A stretch of 64,000 nucleotides of DNA from Pseudomonas azerbaijanoccidentalis (GTDB lineage Bacteria > Pseudomonadota > Gammaproteobacteria > Pseudomonadales > Pseudomonadaceae): the NCBI RefSeq assembly GCF_019145495.1, contig NZ_JAHSTU010000002.1, positions 496,001-560,000 of the forward strand, in the 5' to 3' direction. The notes under the pieces were generated by a model. The model saw only the letters and a list, made by a program, of their open reading frames with translations. It did not search any database and was not told the DNA's origin. Made by a program: the position numbers and the translations under genes. Of the stretch, positions 51,914 through 62,489 are shown piece by piece. Position 1 is the first letter of the stretch, and every line of letters begins with the position of its first letter.

Positions 51914-52405
51914 TCATTCGACGGCGGACGCTTCAATCTTGTCCAGGCGTGGCGCCTTGCTGTTGCAACGGCGTTGATCCTGACGCTGGGCTACTTCTTG
52001 CACCTCACGGCGAGTCACAAGGTCAGCCAAGCTGATACCGCTCAGAAATTCGTGGATCTGCAGGCTCAGGTCGCACCACAAGTGGTGAGTCAGGCAAGTG
52101 TCACCGGAATGGCAATCGCCCTGGCCCTGGCATTTGGTTGCATCGACCGATTCGTTTACCGCATCGATCACCTGGGCGACCTGGATACCCTGCATGTCGC
52201 GAGACAGCTGGTAGCCGCCGCCTGGACCGCGAACGCTGGACACCAGGTTGCTGCGGCGCAGCTTGGCGAAAAGCTGTTCGAGGTAGGACAGGGAGATGCC
52301 TTGGCGCTCGGAGATATCGGCCAGGGACACGGGCCCGTGCTGCGCGTGCAACGCCAGATCGAGCATGGCGGTCACGGCGTATCGGCCTTTTGTAGTCAGT
52401 CGCAT
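51914..52405 (-). CDS. iscR: Fe-S-sensing transcriptional regulator IscR
   Basis: A 163-residue Rrf2-family regulator starting [19 protein letters not shown]. The winged helix is in residues 1-70 ([20 protein letters not shown]). The 2Fe-2S site is Cys92, Cys98, Cys104 and His107. The holo form represses the isc operon through type 1 sites, two of which are visible upstream. Confidence 0.98.
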   Translation of the reverse strand: MRLTTKGRYAVTAMLDLALHAQHGPVSLADISERQGISLSYLEQLFAKLRRSNLVSSVRGPGGGYQLSRDMQGIQVAQVIDAVNESVDATKCQGQGDCHSGDTCLTHHLWCDLSLQIHEFLSGISLADLVTRREVQEVAQRQDQRRCNSKAPRLDKIEASAVE

Positions 52406-52436
52406 GGACAATTACCACGGAGTTCGGAATGGGGCG

Positions 52437-52469
52437 AGTATGCAATTCCCGAGTATTTAAGTCAACTAT
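52437..52469 (-). promoter_or_regulatory. iscR promoter with type 1 IscR site
   Basis: On the minus strand ATAGTTGACT...ACTCGGGAAT (52469-52445) closely matches the E. coli type 1 IscR site. It contains the -35 TTGACT (52465-52460); the -10 CATACT is at 52442-52437, with a 17 bp spacer. Holo-IscR binding would block the promoter. Confidence 0.85.
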
Positions 52470-52494
52470 AAGACCTAGTACTTTAGTCAGGTTT
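52470..52494 (-). promoter_or_regulatory. Second type 1 IscR site
   Basis: The minus strand reads AAACCTGACTAAAGTACTAG then GTCTT. It fits the same dyad consensus and abuts the first site, upstream of the -35. Tandem sites match the arrangement known for the E. coli iscR promoter. Confidence 0.75.
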
Positions 52495-52580
52495 ACCCGC
52501 AAAAGAGCGGGCGCATCATAGCAGGGTCTGTGGCGTAATGGCACACCGGTCGGCGCTCTGCCATTGTCTAAATGCGACCT

Positions 52581-52660
52581 GCGTAGGAGCCGCCGAAGGC
52601 TGCGATCTTTTGATCTTGCCCTCTAAGATCAAAAGATCGCAGCCTTCGGCAACTCCTACA
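52581..52660. repeat. REPIN, GTAG ends outward
   Basis: GTAGGAGCCGCCGAAGGCTGCG and the inverted copy CGCAGCCTTCGGCAACTCCTAC. The two arms have one non-compensating change each. It lies between cysE and the iscR promoter. Confidence 0.9.
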
Positions 52661-52668
52661 CAAAGGCA

Positions 52669-53445
52669 TCAGCCAGCCTGCTGGCCCTTGTCCTTCACAC
52701 AGGCAAAGTCTTCTTCGCGCAGTTCAGGCAGATCTTTCGCACAGTAATTACTGCCCAGATCCTTCAACGCCCCGCACATCCCCTCCAGACGCCCATCGAC
52801 TGCCTGCAAGTGATCGAGCAACTGGTTAATGGCGCGGGCCACCGGATCCGGCATGTCTTCGGTCACGCCGTAGGCATCAAAACCGATCTTCTCGGCCATG
52901 GCCTTGCGCTTGGCATCCTGCTCTTCATCGGACTTGACGATGATGCGCCCCGGAATACCCACCACAGTGGCACCCGGCGGGACTTCTTTGGTCACAACGG
53001 CATTGGAACCGACCTTGGCCCCGGCACCGACCGTGAACGGACCGAGTACCTTGGCGCCCGCGCCGACCACCACGCCATCACCCAGCGTCGGGTGACGCTT
53101 GCCTTTATTCCAGCTGGTGCCGCCCAGGGTCACGCCCTGATAAATGGTCACGTCGTCGCCGATTTCGGCGGTCTCACCGATGACGATGCCCATGCCATGG
53201 TCAATGAAGAAGCGTCGACCGACCTTTGCGCCCGGGTGAATCTCGATCCCGGTCAACCAGCGACCGAAGTTCGATACCAGCCGTGCCAGCCATTTCAGGT
53301 CGGCGCGCCAGAGCATTGCCGACAAACGGTGAATCCAGATGGCGTGCATGCCTGGGTAGCAAGTCAGGACTTCAAAAGCGTTACGCGCCGCCGGGTCTCG
53401 ATGGAATACGCTTTGGATATCTTCACGCAAACGCTCAAACATCAT
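52669..53445 (-). CDS. cysE: Serine O-acetyltransferase
   Basis: The 258-residue hexapeptide-repeat enzyme makes O-acetylserine for cysteine synthesis. [20 protein letters not shown] near residue 73 (catalytic His region) and [16 protein letters not shown] are conserved, followed by left-handed beta helix repeats. It follows trmJ with overlap at the trmJ stop, and lies upstream of iscR on the same strand. Cysteine is the sulfur source for IscS, so the neighbourhood is functionally coherent. Confidence 0.96.
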   Translation of the reverse strand: MMFERLREDIQSVFHRDPAARNAFEVLTCYPGMHAIWIHRLSAMLWRADLKWLARLVSNFGRWLTGIEIHPGAKVGRRFFIDHGMGIVIGETAEIGDDVTIYQGVTLGGTSWNKGKRHPTLGDGVVVGAGAKVLGPFTVGAGAKVGSNAVVTKEVPPGATVVGIPGRIIVKSDEEQDAKRKAMAEKIGFDAYGVTEDMPDPVARAINQLLDHLQAVDGRLEGMCGALKDLGSNYCAKDLPELREEDFACVKDKGQQAG

Positions 53446-54215
53446 TAATCCTTCCGCTTTAGAAGCTCACCACGGGCCGCTTTTTGGGTTTCCGTGAGGA
53501 TGCCACGCAATATATTCATTTCCGCCCGGCTGACCGAGCTGCGTCCGTACAACCGGCGCAGGCGCGCCATCAAGTGCCGTGGCTTTTCCGGATCGAGGAA
53601 TTCGATGGCCACCAGGGTTTGCTCCAGGTGCTCATAGAATCGTTCCAGCTCATCCATGGTCGCCAGCTCAGCGCTTTTGACCGAAGCCACTTCTTCCTTC
53701 TCGACCTTGCTCGGCTGGCCTTGAGCCGCGAGCCAGGACATGCGCACTTCATAACTCAACACCTGCACCGCTGCCCCAAGGTTCAGCGAGCTGAACTCAG
53801 GGTCTGATGGTATGTGCACGTGATAATGACATCGCTGCAGCTCTTCGTTGGTCAGGCCGGAATCTTCACGACCGAATACCAGGGCGATCTCCGCGCCCTG
53901 CCCGGCTTCCTCGACCACCTTCGTTCCGCATTCGCGGGGATCGAGCAATGGCCAGGGAATGCGCCGGTCGCGGGCGCTGGTGCCGAGCACCAGGTTGCAG
54001 CCGACCAAGGCATCTTCCAAGGTGGCGACGACTTGCGCGTTTTCAAGGATGTCACCGGCACCGGAAGCACGGGCATCGGCTTCGTGATGCGGGAACACAC
54101 GGGGCTCGACCAGCACCAGCCGCGACAGCCCCATGTTCTTCATGGCACGCGCAGCCCCGCCGATATTGCCCGGATGGCTGGTATTGACCAGGACGACACG
54201 AATGTTTTGCAGCAA
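53445..54215 (-). CDS. trmJ: tRNA (cytidine/uridine-2'-O-)-methyltransferase TrmJ
   Basis: A 256-residue SPOUT methyltransferase that modifies position 32 of several tRNAs. I choose the TTG at 54215, which yields [20 protein letters not shown], the family N-terminus; longer readings add no domain. The SAM knot shows [15 protein letters not shown] and [15 protein letters not shown]. It is divergent from suhB. Confidence 0.94.
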   Translation of the reverse strand: MLQNIRVVLVNTSHPGNIGGAARAMKNMGLSRLVLVEPRVFPHHEADARASGAGDILENAQVVATLEDALVGCNLVLGTSARDRRIPWPLLDPRECGTKVVEEAGQGAEIALVFGREDSGLTNEELQRCHYHVHIPSDPEFSSLNLGAAVQVLSYEVRMSWLAAQGQPSKVEKEEVASVKSAELATMDELERFYEHLEQTLVAIEFLDPEKPRHLMARLRRLYGRSSVSRAEMNILRGILTETQKAARGELLKRKD

Positions 54216-54316
54216 GGGAGGCGCTCTCGAACACAATAATCGGGAGCCGAATCTTACAGCTGAACCTACCGTTAAGCCATGAAAGCGAACGTCGTCCTTC
54301 TCCTGTAGAAACTTTC

Positions 54317-54325
54317 TGATAGAAT
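54317..54325 (+). promoter_or_regulatory. Possible extended -10 promoter of suhB
   Basis: TGATAGAAT is an extended -10 element (TG-n-TAGAAT) 36 bp before the suhB ATG. No good -35 is visible. Confidence 0.45.
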
Positions 54326-54361
54326 GCCCGGCTTTCTTTAACAACCTTAGGTGACACATCC

Positions 54362-55180
54362 ATGCAGCCCATGCTGAATATCGCGCTGCGCGCCGCCCGC
54401 AGCGCCAGTGAATTGATCTTCCGCTCCATCGAGCGCCTGGATACCATCAAGGTCGACGAAAAAGACGCCAAGGATTACGTATCCGAGGTGGATCGCGCCG
54501 CTGAACAGAAAATCATCGACGCCCTGCGCAAGGCTTACCCGAATCACTCGATCCGCGGTGAAGAGACCGGCCTGCACGCCGGCACCGGCATCGAAGGCGA
54601 AGAGTACCTGTGGATCATCGATCCGCTGGACGGCACCACCAACTTCCTGCGCGGCATTCCTCACTTCGCTGTCAGCATTGCCTGCAAATACCGCGGTCGT
54701 CTTGAGCACGCTGTTGTTCTGGACCCGGTTCGCCAGGAAGAATTCACCGCCAGCCGTGGTCGCGGCGCTCAACTGAACGGTCGTCGCCTGCGCGTCAGCG
54801 GTCGCACCAGCCTCGACGGCGCCCTGCTGGGTACCGGCTTCCCGTTCCGTGACGACCAGATGGACAACCTCGACAACTACCTGGGCATGTTCCGCGCCCT
54901 GGTTGGCCAGACTGCCGGCATCCGTCGCGCTGGCTCGGCGAGCCTGGACCTGGCCTACGTGGCTGCCGGTCGTTTCGACGCTTTCTGGGAGTCGGGCCTG
55001 TCCGAGTGGGACATGGCTGCAGGCGCCCTGTTGATCCAGGAAGCTGGCGGCTTGGTGAGCGACTTCACCGGCGGTCACGATTTCCTTGAAAAAGGCCACA
55101 TCGTTGCCGGCAACACCAAATGCTTCAAGGCAGTACTGACGGCGATCCAGCCGCACCTGCCGGCCTCGCTGAAGCGCTAA
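54362..55180 (+). CDS. suhB: Inositol-1-monophosphatase family protein SuhB
   Basis: A 272-residue lithium-sensitive phosphatase family member with metal-site motifs RGEETG near residue 65, IDPLDGTTNFLRG near 84 and SEWDMAAGALLIQEAGG near 215. SuhB also takes part in rRNA transcription antitermination and affects virulence regulation in P. aeruginosa. Single gene with its own terminator. Confidence 0.96.
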   Translation: MQPMLNIALRAARSASELIFRSIERLDTIKVDEKDAKDYVSEVDRAAEQKIIDALRKAYPNHSIRGEETGLHAGTGIEGEEYLWIIDPLDGTTNFLRGIPHFAVSIACKYRGRLEHAVVLDPVRQEEFTASRGRGAQLNGRRLRVSGRTSLDGALLGTGFPFRDDQMDNLDNYLGMFRALVGQTAGIRRAGSASLDLAYVAAGRFDAFWESGLSEWDMAAGALLIQEAGGLVSDFTGGHDFLEKGHIVAGNTKCFKAVLTAIQPHLPASLKR

Positions 55181-55194
55181 GCTTCCAGCGACAC

Positions 55195-55223
55195 AAAAAA
55201 GCACCCTTCGGGGTGCTTTTTTT
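55195..55223 (+). terminator. suhB terminator
   Basis: GCACCC-TTCG-GGGTGC tetraloop hairpin flanked by A- and T-runs, 15 bp after the suhB stop. Confidence 0.93.
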
Positions 55224-55239
55224 ATACCCGAAATCCCCC

Positions 55240-55330
55240 CCTGTAAGAGCTGCCGAAGGCTGCGATCTTTTGATTTTGTTTTCAAAAAGATCAAGATCAA
55301 AAGATCGCAGCCTTCGGCAGCTCCTACGGG
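55240..55330. repeat. REPIN, GTAG ends outward (one GTAA)
   Basis: GTAAGAGCTGCCGAAGGCTG and the inverted copy ending CTCCTAC enclose about 25 bp rich in GATC/AAAA. It lies between two terminators of convergent genes. Confidence 0.9.
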
Positions 55331-55363
55331 GAAATCAGTCATCGCTGATAAAGTTGCGGGCAC

Positions 55364-55395
55364 AAAAAAGCACCCCGAAGGGTGCTTCTTTTTAC
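55364..55395 (-). terminator. Terminator after the glycine-zipper gene
   Basis: GCACCC-CGAA-GGGTGC hairpin flanked by A- and T-runs. It is almost the mirror image of the suhB terminator across the REPIN. Confidence 0.9.
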
Positions 55396-55405
55396 GCTGA
55401 GCTAC

Positions 55406-55957
55406 TTATTGAGCCGGTTCGTTCTGAGACAGGATCAACTTGCCTTCCTTATCCACCGGAATCTGGTTGCCTGGATCACGATCCATGCGCACCTTGCCTT
55501 CCTTGCCGTCCAGCGAATAGCGCACGTCGTAACCGACGACCTTGTCACTGATGTCGTTCACCGTATTACAACGGGTTTGGGTCGTGGTGTAGGTGTCACG
55601 CTCTTGCATGCCCTCCTGAACCTTGTTACCGGCATAACCACCGCCGACCGCGCCTGCCACCGTGGCAATCTTCTTGCCGGTGCCGCCGCCGATCTGGTTA
55701 CCCAACAGACCACCAGCCAGTGCACCTACCACGGTACCGGCGATCTGGTGTTGATCTTTCACCGGCGCTTGCCGGGTGACCGTGACGTCCTTGCACACTT
55801 CACGTGGAGTCTTGATTTGTGTCTTGACCGGCTCAACGGCGAGTACTTGCGCGTACTCAGGGCCGTTATCTTTAACCAGGCTGTAGGTGGCCACAGCACC
55901 CCCGGCAGTCACACCGACAGCACCCAATACCGCACCAACCAGCATCGACTTGTTCAC
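55406..55957 (-). CDS. Glycine-zipper 2TM domain protein, envelope
   Basis: A 183-residue protein starting at a GTG with AGGAGG six bases upstream. Residues 5-27 are a hydrophobic anchor or signal (LVGAVLGAVGVTAGGAVATY). Residues about 70-112 are two glycine-zipper segments (VVGALAGGLLGNQIGGGTGK, VAGAVGGGYAGNKV), the Rick_17kDa_Anti fold. The C-terminal half has a YSLDGKEGKVRMDRDPG segment. Such proteins sit in the envelope; the role is not established. Confidence 0.88.
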   Translation of the reverse strand: MNKSMLVGAVLGAVGVTAGGAVATYSLVKDNGPEYAQVLAVEPVKTQIKTPREVCKDVTVTRQAPVKDQHQIAGTVVGALAGGLLGNQIGGGTGKKIATVAGAVGGGYAGNKVQEGMQERDTYTTTQTRCNTVNDISDKVVGYDVRYSLDGKEGKVRMDRDPGNQIPVDKEGKLILSQNEPAQ

Positions 55958-56018
55958 ATGAACCTCCTGACCATCACCCGCGGAACATGTCCGCGCTTCT
56001 CCCAGCCTTGGAGCATAA

Positions 56019-56049
56019 AAAAAGGCGCGAGTTCAACTCGCGCCTTTTT
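56019..56049. terminator. Terminator after secF
   Basis: AAAAAGGCGCGAG and CTCGCGCCTTTTT form a thirteen-base-pair stem with a five-base loop. It ends the queA-tgt-yajC-secDF transcript on the minus strand. Confidence 0.92.
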
Positions 56050-56077
56050 CGGCTGACTACTGGAAACGCGATGGCCG

Positions 56078-56992
56078 TTATGGACGGTCGTCGACTTCCT
56101 TCTCGGTATTCGCCGGAGGAATCAGGTCTTCAGTGCTCAGGTTCAGCCAGATCAGCACCACGTTCGCGATGTAGATCGACGAGTAAGTACCCGCCAGAAC
56201 ACCGATGAACAGGGCGATGGAGAAGCCGAACAGGTTGTCGCCACCGAAGAACAACAGTGCCGCGATCGCCAGCAACGTGGAGATCGACGTCGCCATGGTC
56301 CGCAGCAAGGTTTGCGTGGTCGAGATGTTGATGTTCTCGATCAGGTTGGCCTTGCGCAGCACGCGGAAGTTCTCACGAACCCGGTCGAATACCACGATGG
56401 TGTCGTTGAGCGAGTAACCAATGATCGCCAGTACCGCCGCCAGCACCGTCAGGTCGAAGGTGATCTGGAAGAACGACAGGATACCGATGGTCACGATCAC
56501 GTCGTGGATCAGGGAAACGATCGCACCGACCGCAAACTTCCACTGAAAGCGGAAAGCCAGGTAGATCAGGATGCCGCCCAGCGCCATCAGCATGCCGAGG
56601 CCGCCCTGGTCGCGCAGCTCTTCACCCACCTGCGGGCCGACGAACTCGACGCGCTTGACCGTTGCCGGGTTCTCGCCGCCGACCTTCTGCAAGGCCTCGG
56701 CGACCTGGTGACCCAGTTGCGGGTCTTCGCCAGGCATACGCACCAGCAGATCGGTAGTCGCACCGAAGTTCTGCACGATGGCTTCGTGATAACCCGATTT
56801 AACCAGCTGCTCACGCACTTGGGTAACGTCGGCCGGACGCTCGTAGGTCAGCTCGATGAGCGTACCGCCGGTGAAGTCCAGGCCCCAGTTCATGCCCTTG
56901 GTGGCGACGCTGAACAAGGCCAGCACCGTGAGGAACAATGTGACGCCGAACGCGAAGTTGCGAACGCCCATGAAGTTGATTGTACGTAACAT
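56078..56992 (-). CDS. secF: Protein translocase subunit SecF
   Basis: A 304-residue inner-membrane protein with six segments. The family motifs GLDFTGGTLIELTYERP near residue 34 and GYSLNDTIVVFDRVREN near 190 are visible. With SecD it uses proton flow to complete protein export. Nine bases separate it from secD. Confidence 0.97.
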   Translation of the reverse strand: MLRTINFMGVRNFAFGVTLFLTVLALFSVATKGMNWGLDFTGGTLIELTYERPADVTQVREQLVKSGYHEAIVQNFGATTDLLVRMPGEDPQLGHQVAEALQKVGGENPATVKRVEFVGPQVGEELRDQGGLGMLMALGGILIYLAFRFQWKFAVGAIVSLIHDVIVTIGILSFFQITFDLTVLAAVLAIIGYSLNDTIVVFDRVRENFRVLRKANLIENINISTTQTLLRTMATSISTLLAIAALLFFGGDNLFGFSIALFIGVLAGTYSSIYIANVVLIWLNLSTEDLIPPANTEKEVDDRP

Positions 56993-57001
56993 GGCAGCCC
57001 C

Positions 57002-58870
57002 TTAAATCCACAACTTCTTGAAGTCACGACCGCCGAAGATCAGGTTGACCATCGCGCGGGTCACCATGATGGCCGTGAACATCGAGGTAAAGATCCCGAG
57101 GGACATGGTCACTGCGAAGCCCTTGACCGGGCCGGTGCCCATGGCAAAGAGGATGCCGCCGACCAGCAAGGTGGTCAGGTTGGCGTCGAGAATCGCGGTG
57201 AATGCCCGGCCGAAGCCTTCGTTGATTGCCCGCTGGATGGTCATGCCCGCAGCGATCTCTTCACGTATCCGCGAGAAGATCAGTACGTTGGCGTCGACCG
57301 CCATACCCATGGTCAATACGATACCGGCGATACCCGGCAGGGTCAGCGTTGCACCCAGCAGCGACATCAGGGCCAGCAGCATCACCATGTTCACCGCCAG
57401 TGCGACGGTGGCGATAATGCCGAAGAAGCGGTAGATGGCGATGATGAACAGCGAGACGAACAGCATGCCCCACAGCGATGCATCGATACCTTTGGTGATG
57501 TTGTCCGCACCCAGGCTCGGGCCGATGGTGCGCTCTTCAGCGAAGTACATCGGTGCAGCCAGACCACCGGCACGCAGCAGCAGCGCCAGTTCGGACGACT
57601 CGCCCTGGCCGTTCAGGCCGGTGATGCGGAACTGAGCACCCAGCGGCGACTGAATGGTCGCCAGGCTGATGATCTTCTTCTCTTCCTTGAAGGTCTGAAC
57701 CGCTACGTCTTTCTCAACGCCGTTGACCATCTGCTTGGTGTAGGTGGTCACCGGACGCTGCTCGATGAAGATCACCGCCATGCTGCGACCAACGTTCGAG
57801 CGGGTTGCGCGGCTCATCAGCTCGCCACCGTGGCCATCCAGACGGATGTTCACTTCTGGCGTACCGTGCTCACCGAAACCAGCCTTGGCGTCAGTCACCT
57901 GGTCACCGGTGATGATCAGGCCACGCTCGATCAACGCAGGAGGACGCTTGCCTTCGCGGAATTCGAACTCTTCGGAAGTGGCTTTCGAAGCGCCAGGCTC
58001 AGCGGCCAGGCGGAACTCAAGGTTGGCCGTCTTGCCGAGGATACGCTTGGCTTCGGCGGTGTCTTGTACGCCCGGCAGCTCAACCACGATGCGGTTGGCG
58101 CCCTGACGCTGGACGATTGGTTCGGCAACACCCAGCTCGTTGACGCGGTTACGTACCGTGGTCAAGTTCTGCTTGATGGAGTATTCACGGATTTCCGCCA
58201 GCTTGGCTGGGGTCATCGCCAGACGCAGCACCGGTTGGCCATTCAGGTCAGCCGGAACAATATCGAAATCGTTGAAGTTCTTGCGAATGACCGAACGGGC
58301 CTGTTCGCGGGCAGCTTCATCAGTGAAGCCCAGCTGAATGGCGCCATTGAGCTGCGGCAGGCTGCGATAACGCAGTTTCTCTTTACGCAGCAGGCTCTTG
58401 ACGTCGCCTTCGTAGACTTTCAGGCGTGCGTCGAGGGCTTTGTCCATGTCCACTTCCAGCAGGAAGTGCACACCACCGGACAAGTCCAGACCCAGCTTCA
58501 TCGGGTGCGCAGCGAGGTTGCGCAGCCATTGCGGGGTGGTTTGCGCCAGGTTCAGCGCGACGACGTAGTCATCACCCAATGCCTTACGCACAACGTCCTT
58601 GGCTGGCAGCTGGTCTTCAGCCTTGGTCAGGCGAATCAGCCCGCCCTTGCCGCCGGCAGCCAAAGTGGCAGCCTTGACGTTGATCCCGGATTCCTTGAGC
58701 GCAGCGCTCACGCGATCCAGATCAGCCTGATTGACTTGCAGCGCAGTGCTTGCACCGCTGACCTGGATGGCCGGGTCATCAGGATAAAGATTGGGAGCGG
58801 AATAAATCAGACCAATCGCCAGCACCGCCAGGATCAGAATGTATTTCCACAGAGGATATTTGTTCAGCAT
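57002..58870 (-). CDS. secD: Protein translocase subunit SecD
   Basis: A 622-residue subunit starting at ATG 58870 (MLNKYPLWKYILILAVLAIG). The first membrane segment is followed by a large periplasmic domain (LGLDLSGGVHFLLEVDMDKA near 130, the D1 motif). Five more membrane segments near the C-terminus include GMAVDANVLIFSRIREE. Partner of SecF and YajC. Confidence 0.97.
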   Translation of the reverse strand: MLNKYPLWKYILILAVLAIGLIYSAPNLYPDDPAIQVSGASTALQVNQADLDRVSAALKESGINVKAATLAAGGKGGLIRLTKAEDQLPAKDVVRKALGDDYVVALNLAQTTPQWLRNLAAHPMKLGLDLSGGVHFLLEVDMDKALDARLKVYEGDVKSLLRKEKLRYRSLPQLNGAIQLGFTDEAAREQARSVIRKNFNDFDIVPADLNGQPVLRLAMTPAKLAEIREYSIKQNLTTVRNRVNELGVAEPIVQRQGANRIVVELPGVQDTAEAKRILGKTANLEFRLAAEPGASKATSEEFEFREGKRPPALIERGLIITGDQVTDAKAGFGEHGTPEVNIRLDGHGGELMSRATRSNVGRSMAVIFIEQRPVTTYTKQMVNGVEKDVAVQTFKEEKKIISLATIQSPLGAQFRITGLNGQGESSELALLLRAGGLAAPMYFAEERTIGPSLGADNITKGIDASLWGMLFVSLFIIAIYRFFGIIATVALAVNMVMLLALMSLLGATLTLPGIAGIVLTMGMAVDANVLIFSRIREEIAAGMTIQRAINEGFGRAFTAILDANLTTLLVGGILFAMGTGPVKGFAVTMSLGIFTSMFTAIMVTRAMVNLIFGGRDFKKLWI

Positions 58871-58934
58871 CACGCCGCCCGTTTATGACGCGGGGCGCCT
58901 TGCGCGCCCCGTCGATTGAAGATGAAGTTGAAAC

Positions 58935-59273
58935 TTAGATCGCTTTCAGCGTGCCTTTTGGCAGCGTGGCGGCGATGGCGCCTTTCTGGAATTTCATTTC
59001 GACGGTGTCGGAAACTTCCAGAACAACGAAATCGTCAGCCACTTTGGTGATCTTGCCAGCGATGCCGCCGGTGGTCACAACTTCGTCGCCTTTCTGCAGG
59101 CTGCTCAGCAGGTTTTTCTGCTCTTTGGCGCGTTTGGCCTGTGGACGCCAGATCATCAGGTAGAAGATGACCAGGAAACCGACCAGGAAAATCCACTCAA
59201 AACCGCCGCCCATTGGGCTGGCAGCAGCAGGTGCAGCGGCGTCAGCCATGGCGTTAGAGATAAAAAAGCTCAT
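58935..59273 (-). CDS. yajC: Preprotein translocase subunit YajC
   Basis: A 112-residue protein with one membrane segment (FEWIFLVGFLVIFYLMIWRP, residues about 25-44) followed by QAKRAKEQKNLLSSLQKGDEVVTTGG split across residues 46-71. It associates with SecDF. It lies 43 bp after tgt. Confidence 0.97.
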   Translation of the reverse strand: MSFFISNAMADAAAPAAASPMGGGFEWIFLVGFLVIFYLMIWRPQAKRAKEQKNLLSSLQKGDEVVTTGGIAGKITKVADDFVVLEVSDTVEMKFQKGAIAATLPKGTLKAI

Positions 59274-59316
59274 TTAGCACTCCAGTTGCAAATGTTGAAT
59301 CTTGGGGTCAGAAAAC

Positions 59317-61511
<2,195 letters not shown>

Positions 61512-61576
61512 GATGGGGTTCGTCTAGCAGGGCCGGGAAGTCTAGCGGAATTATCAAAATTTCTCCATGTACCTGA

Positions 61577-61605
61577 TTGACCAGCGGTTATCTCATCTCT
61601 ATACT
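61577..61605 (+). promoter_or_regulatory. tRNA-Leu promoter
   Basis: TTGACC (61577-61582) and TATACT (61600-61605) are separated by 17 bp. A GC-rich discriminator (CCGCGGCC) follows and the tRNA begins 11 bp after the -10. Such a discriminator suggests stringent control. Confidence 0.85.
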
Positions 61606-61616
61606 CCGCGGCCATT

Positions 61617-61701
61617 GCCCTGATGGCGGAATTGGTAGACGCGGCGGATTCAAAATCCGTTTTCGAAAGGAGTGGGAGTTCGAGTCTCCCTCGGGGCACC
61701 A
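61617..61701 (+). tRNA. tRNA-Leu(CAA)
   Basis: The acceptor stem GCCCTGA pairs with TCGGGGC and the 3' ACCA is encoded. The anticodon loop TTCAAAA gives anticodon CAA, reading UUG. The 85-base length with an extended variable arm is typical of class II tRNA-Leu. Confidence 0.97.
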
Positions 61702-61710
61702 AAATTAAGA

Positions 61711-61738
61711 AAGGTCTTGCTTAGCAAGGCCTTTTTTT
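61711..61738 (+). terminator. tRNA-Leu terminator
   Basis: AAGGTCTTGC pairs with GCAAGGCCTT (one G-T pair) with a three-base loop, followed by a run of T. Confidence 0.92.
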
Positions 61739-61775
61739 TCGCCTGCGATAAAGCACCTGACACCTCACCGTCCTG

Positions 61776-61810
61776 TGTAGGAGCTGCCGAAGGCTGCGAT
61801 CTTTTGATCC
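61776..61810 (+). repeat. Single REP copy
   Basis: One canonical unit GTGTAGGAGCTGCCGAAGGC then TGCGATCTTTTGATC with no inverted partner nearby. It is the last REP before the composition change. Confidence 0.88.
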
Positions 61811-61862
61811 TGCCCCTCTTCCACCCTCCTCGCCGGAAGAACATTTAACAAGGATTCCCCCC

Positions 61863-62192
61863 ATGGAATTACACCTGGAAACCGTCGCCCTCTTCTCCCT
61901 CAAACTGGCTTACGAATCGGAAGATTCAAGCCCGATTTTGCGTGATGATTTGGTCATGGGTGATTACCAGCGGGATGTGTTTGAGTTGCTGGTGCGGCGG
62001 GGGGATGTTGAGGGGATTCAGGTGAAGGTGGGTGAGTGTGTGGGGTTGGCGCTGGAGGCGGTTGGGGGTGTGGATAAGCCGTTGGGGCGGGAGTTGGGGA
62101 GGTTGGCGGGGGAGTTTGCCGGGATTCGGGCGATGGGGGAGTTTGATGCGCCGCTCGTTGCGCTTAAGGATTATCTGAAAGACATTCAATGA
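61863..62192 (+). CDS. Hypothetical protein, 109 residues, G-rich 3' half
   Basis: The ATG at 61863 follows AAGGATTCCCCCC and opens a frame encoding MELHLETVALFSLKLAYESE and continuing to residue 109. The protein looks soluble and mildly acidic with repeated Gly/Val in the middle (GIQVKVGECVGLALEAVGG). I recognise no domain, though small proteins of this look occur in Pseudomonas. The coding strand from about 61990 is extremely G-rich, with several GGGG runs, unlike neighbouring genes. The opposite strand is also open but gives Pro/His-rich low-complexity peptide, so I call the plus strand. Confidence 0.7.
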   Translation: MELHLETVALFSLKLAYESEDSSPILRDDLVMGDYQRDVFELLVRRGDVEGIQVKVGECVGLALEAVGGVDKPLGRELGRLAGEFAGIRAMGEFDAPLVALKDYLKDIQ

Positions 62193-62489
62193 AAGAATGT
62201 TAGGCGGCCTCCCTTCGCTAAGAATACGGTTAATCTAGCGTCAAGGATCCGCTTCTCCATCATCTTCACCCGCTCATTCACTTCGCGAAGGCTGCGGCTC
62301 AAGTCCTTGAATCATCCGGATCTATCCTGCACAAGCATAGTAAATTTGCTTTAAACACTCTATTTGCTAGAGACAAATCCTTAGCCTGTCGCTGCCCTTA
62401 CGGGCAGAAGCGACAGAAATAGCGACGGATTGATAGCACCAGCCATATAACAATCCAAAGTCTAAATATCTAATTTATTTTCCAGGGAC
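62193..62489. other. AT-rich junction without a gene
   Basis: About 300 bp in which composition falls from backbone-like to AT-rich. It contains a strong hairpin at 62386-62416 (CTGTCG CTGCCC TTAC GGGCAG AAG CGACAG, six plus six base pairs with a three-base bulge). No copy of the tRNA-Leu 3' end and no clear promoter is visible. It may mark one edge of inserted DNA. Confidence 0.5.

Noticed and set aside
61926..62189. 87-codon minus-strand frame opposite the 109-residue hypothetical gene
   Set aside because: It encodes Pro/His/Gln-rich low-complexity peptide that results from the G-rich coding strand; the plus-strand frame has a ribosome site and a normal composition.
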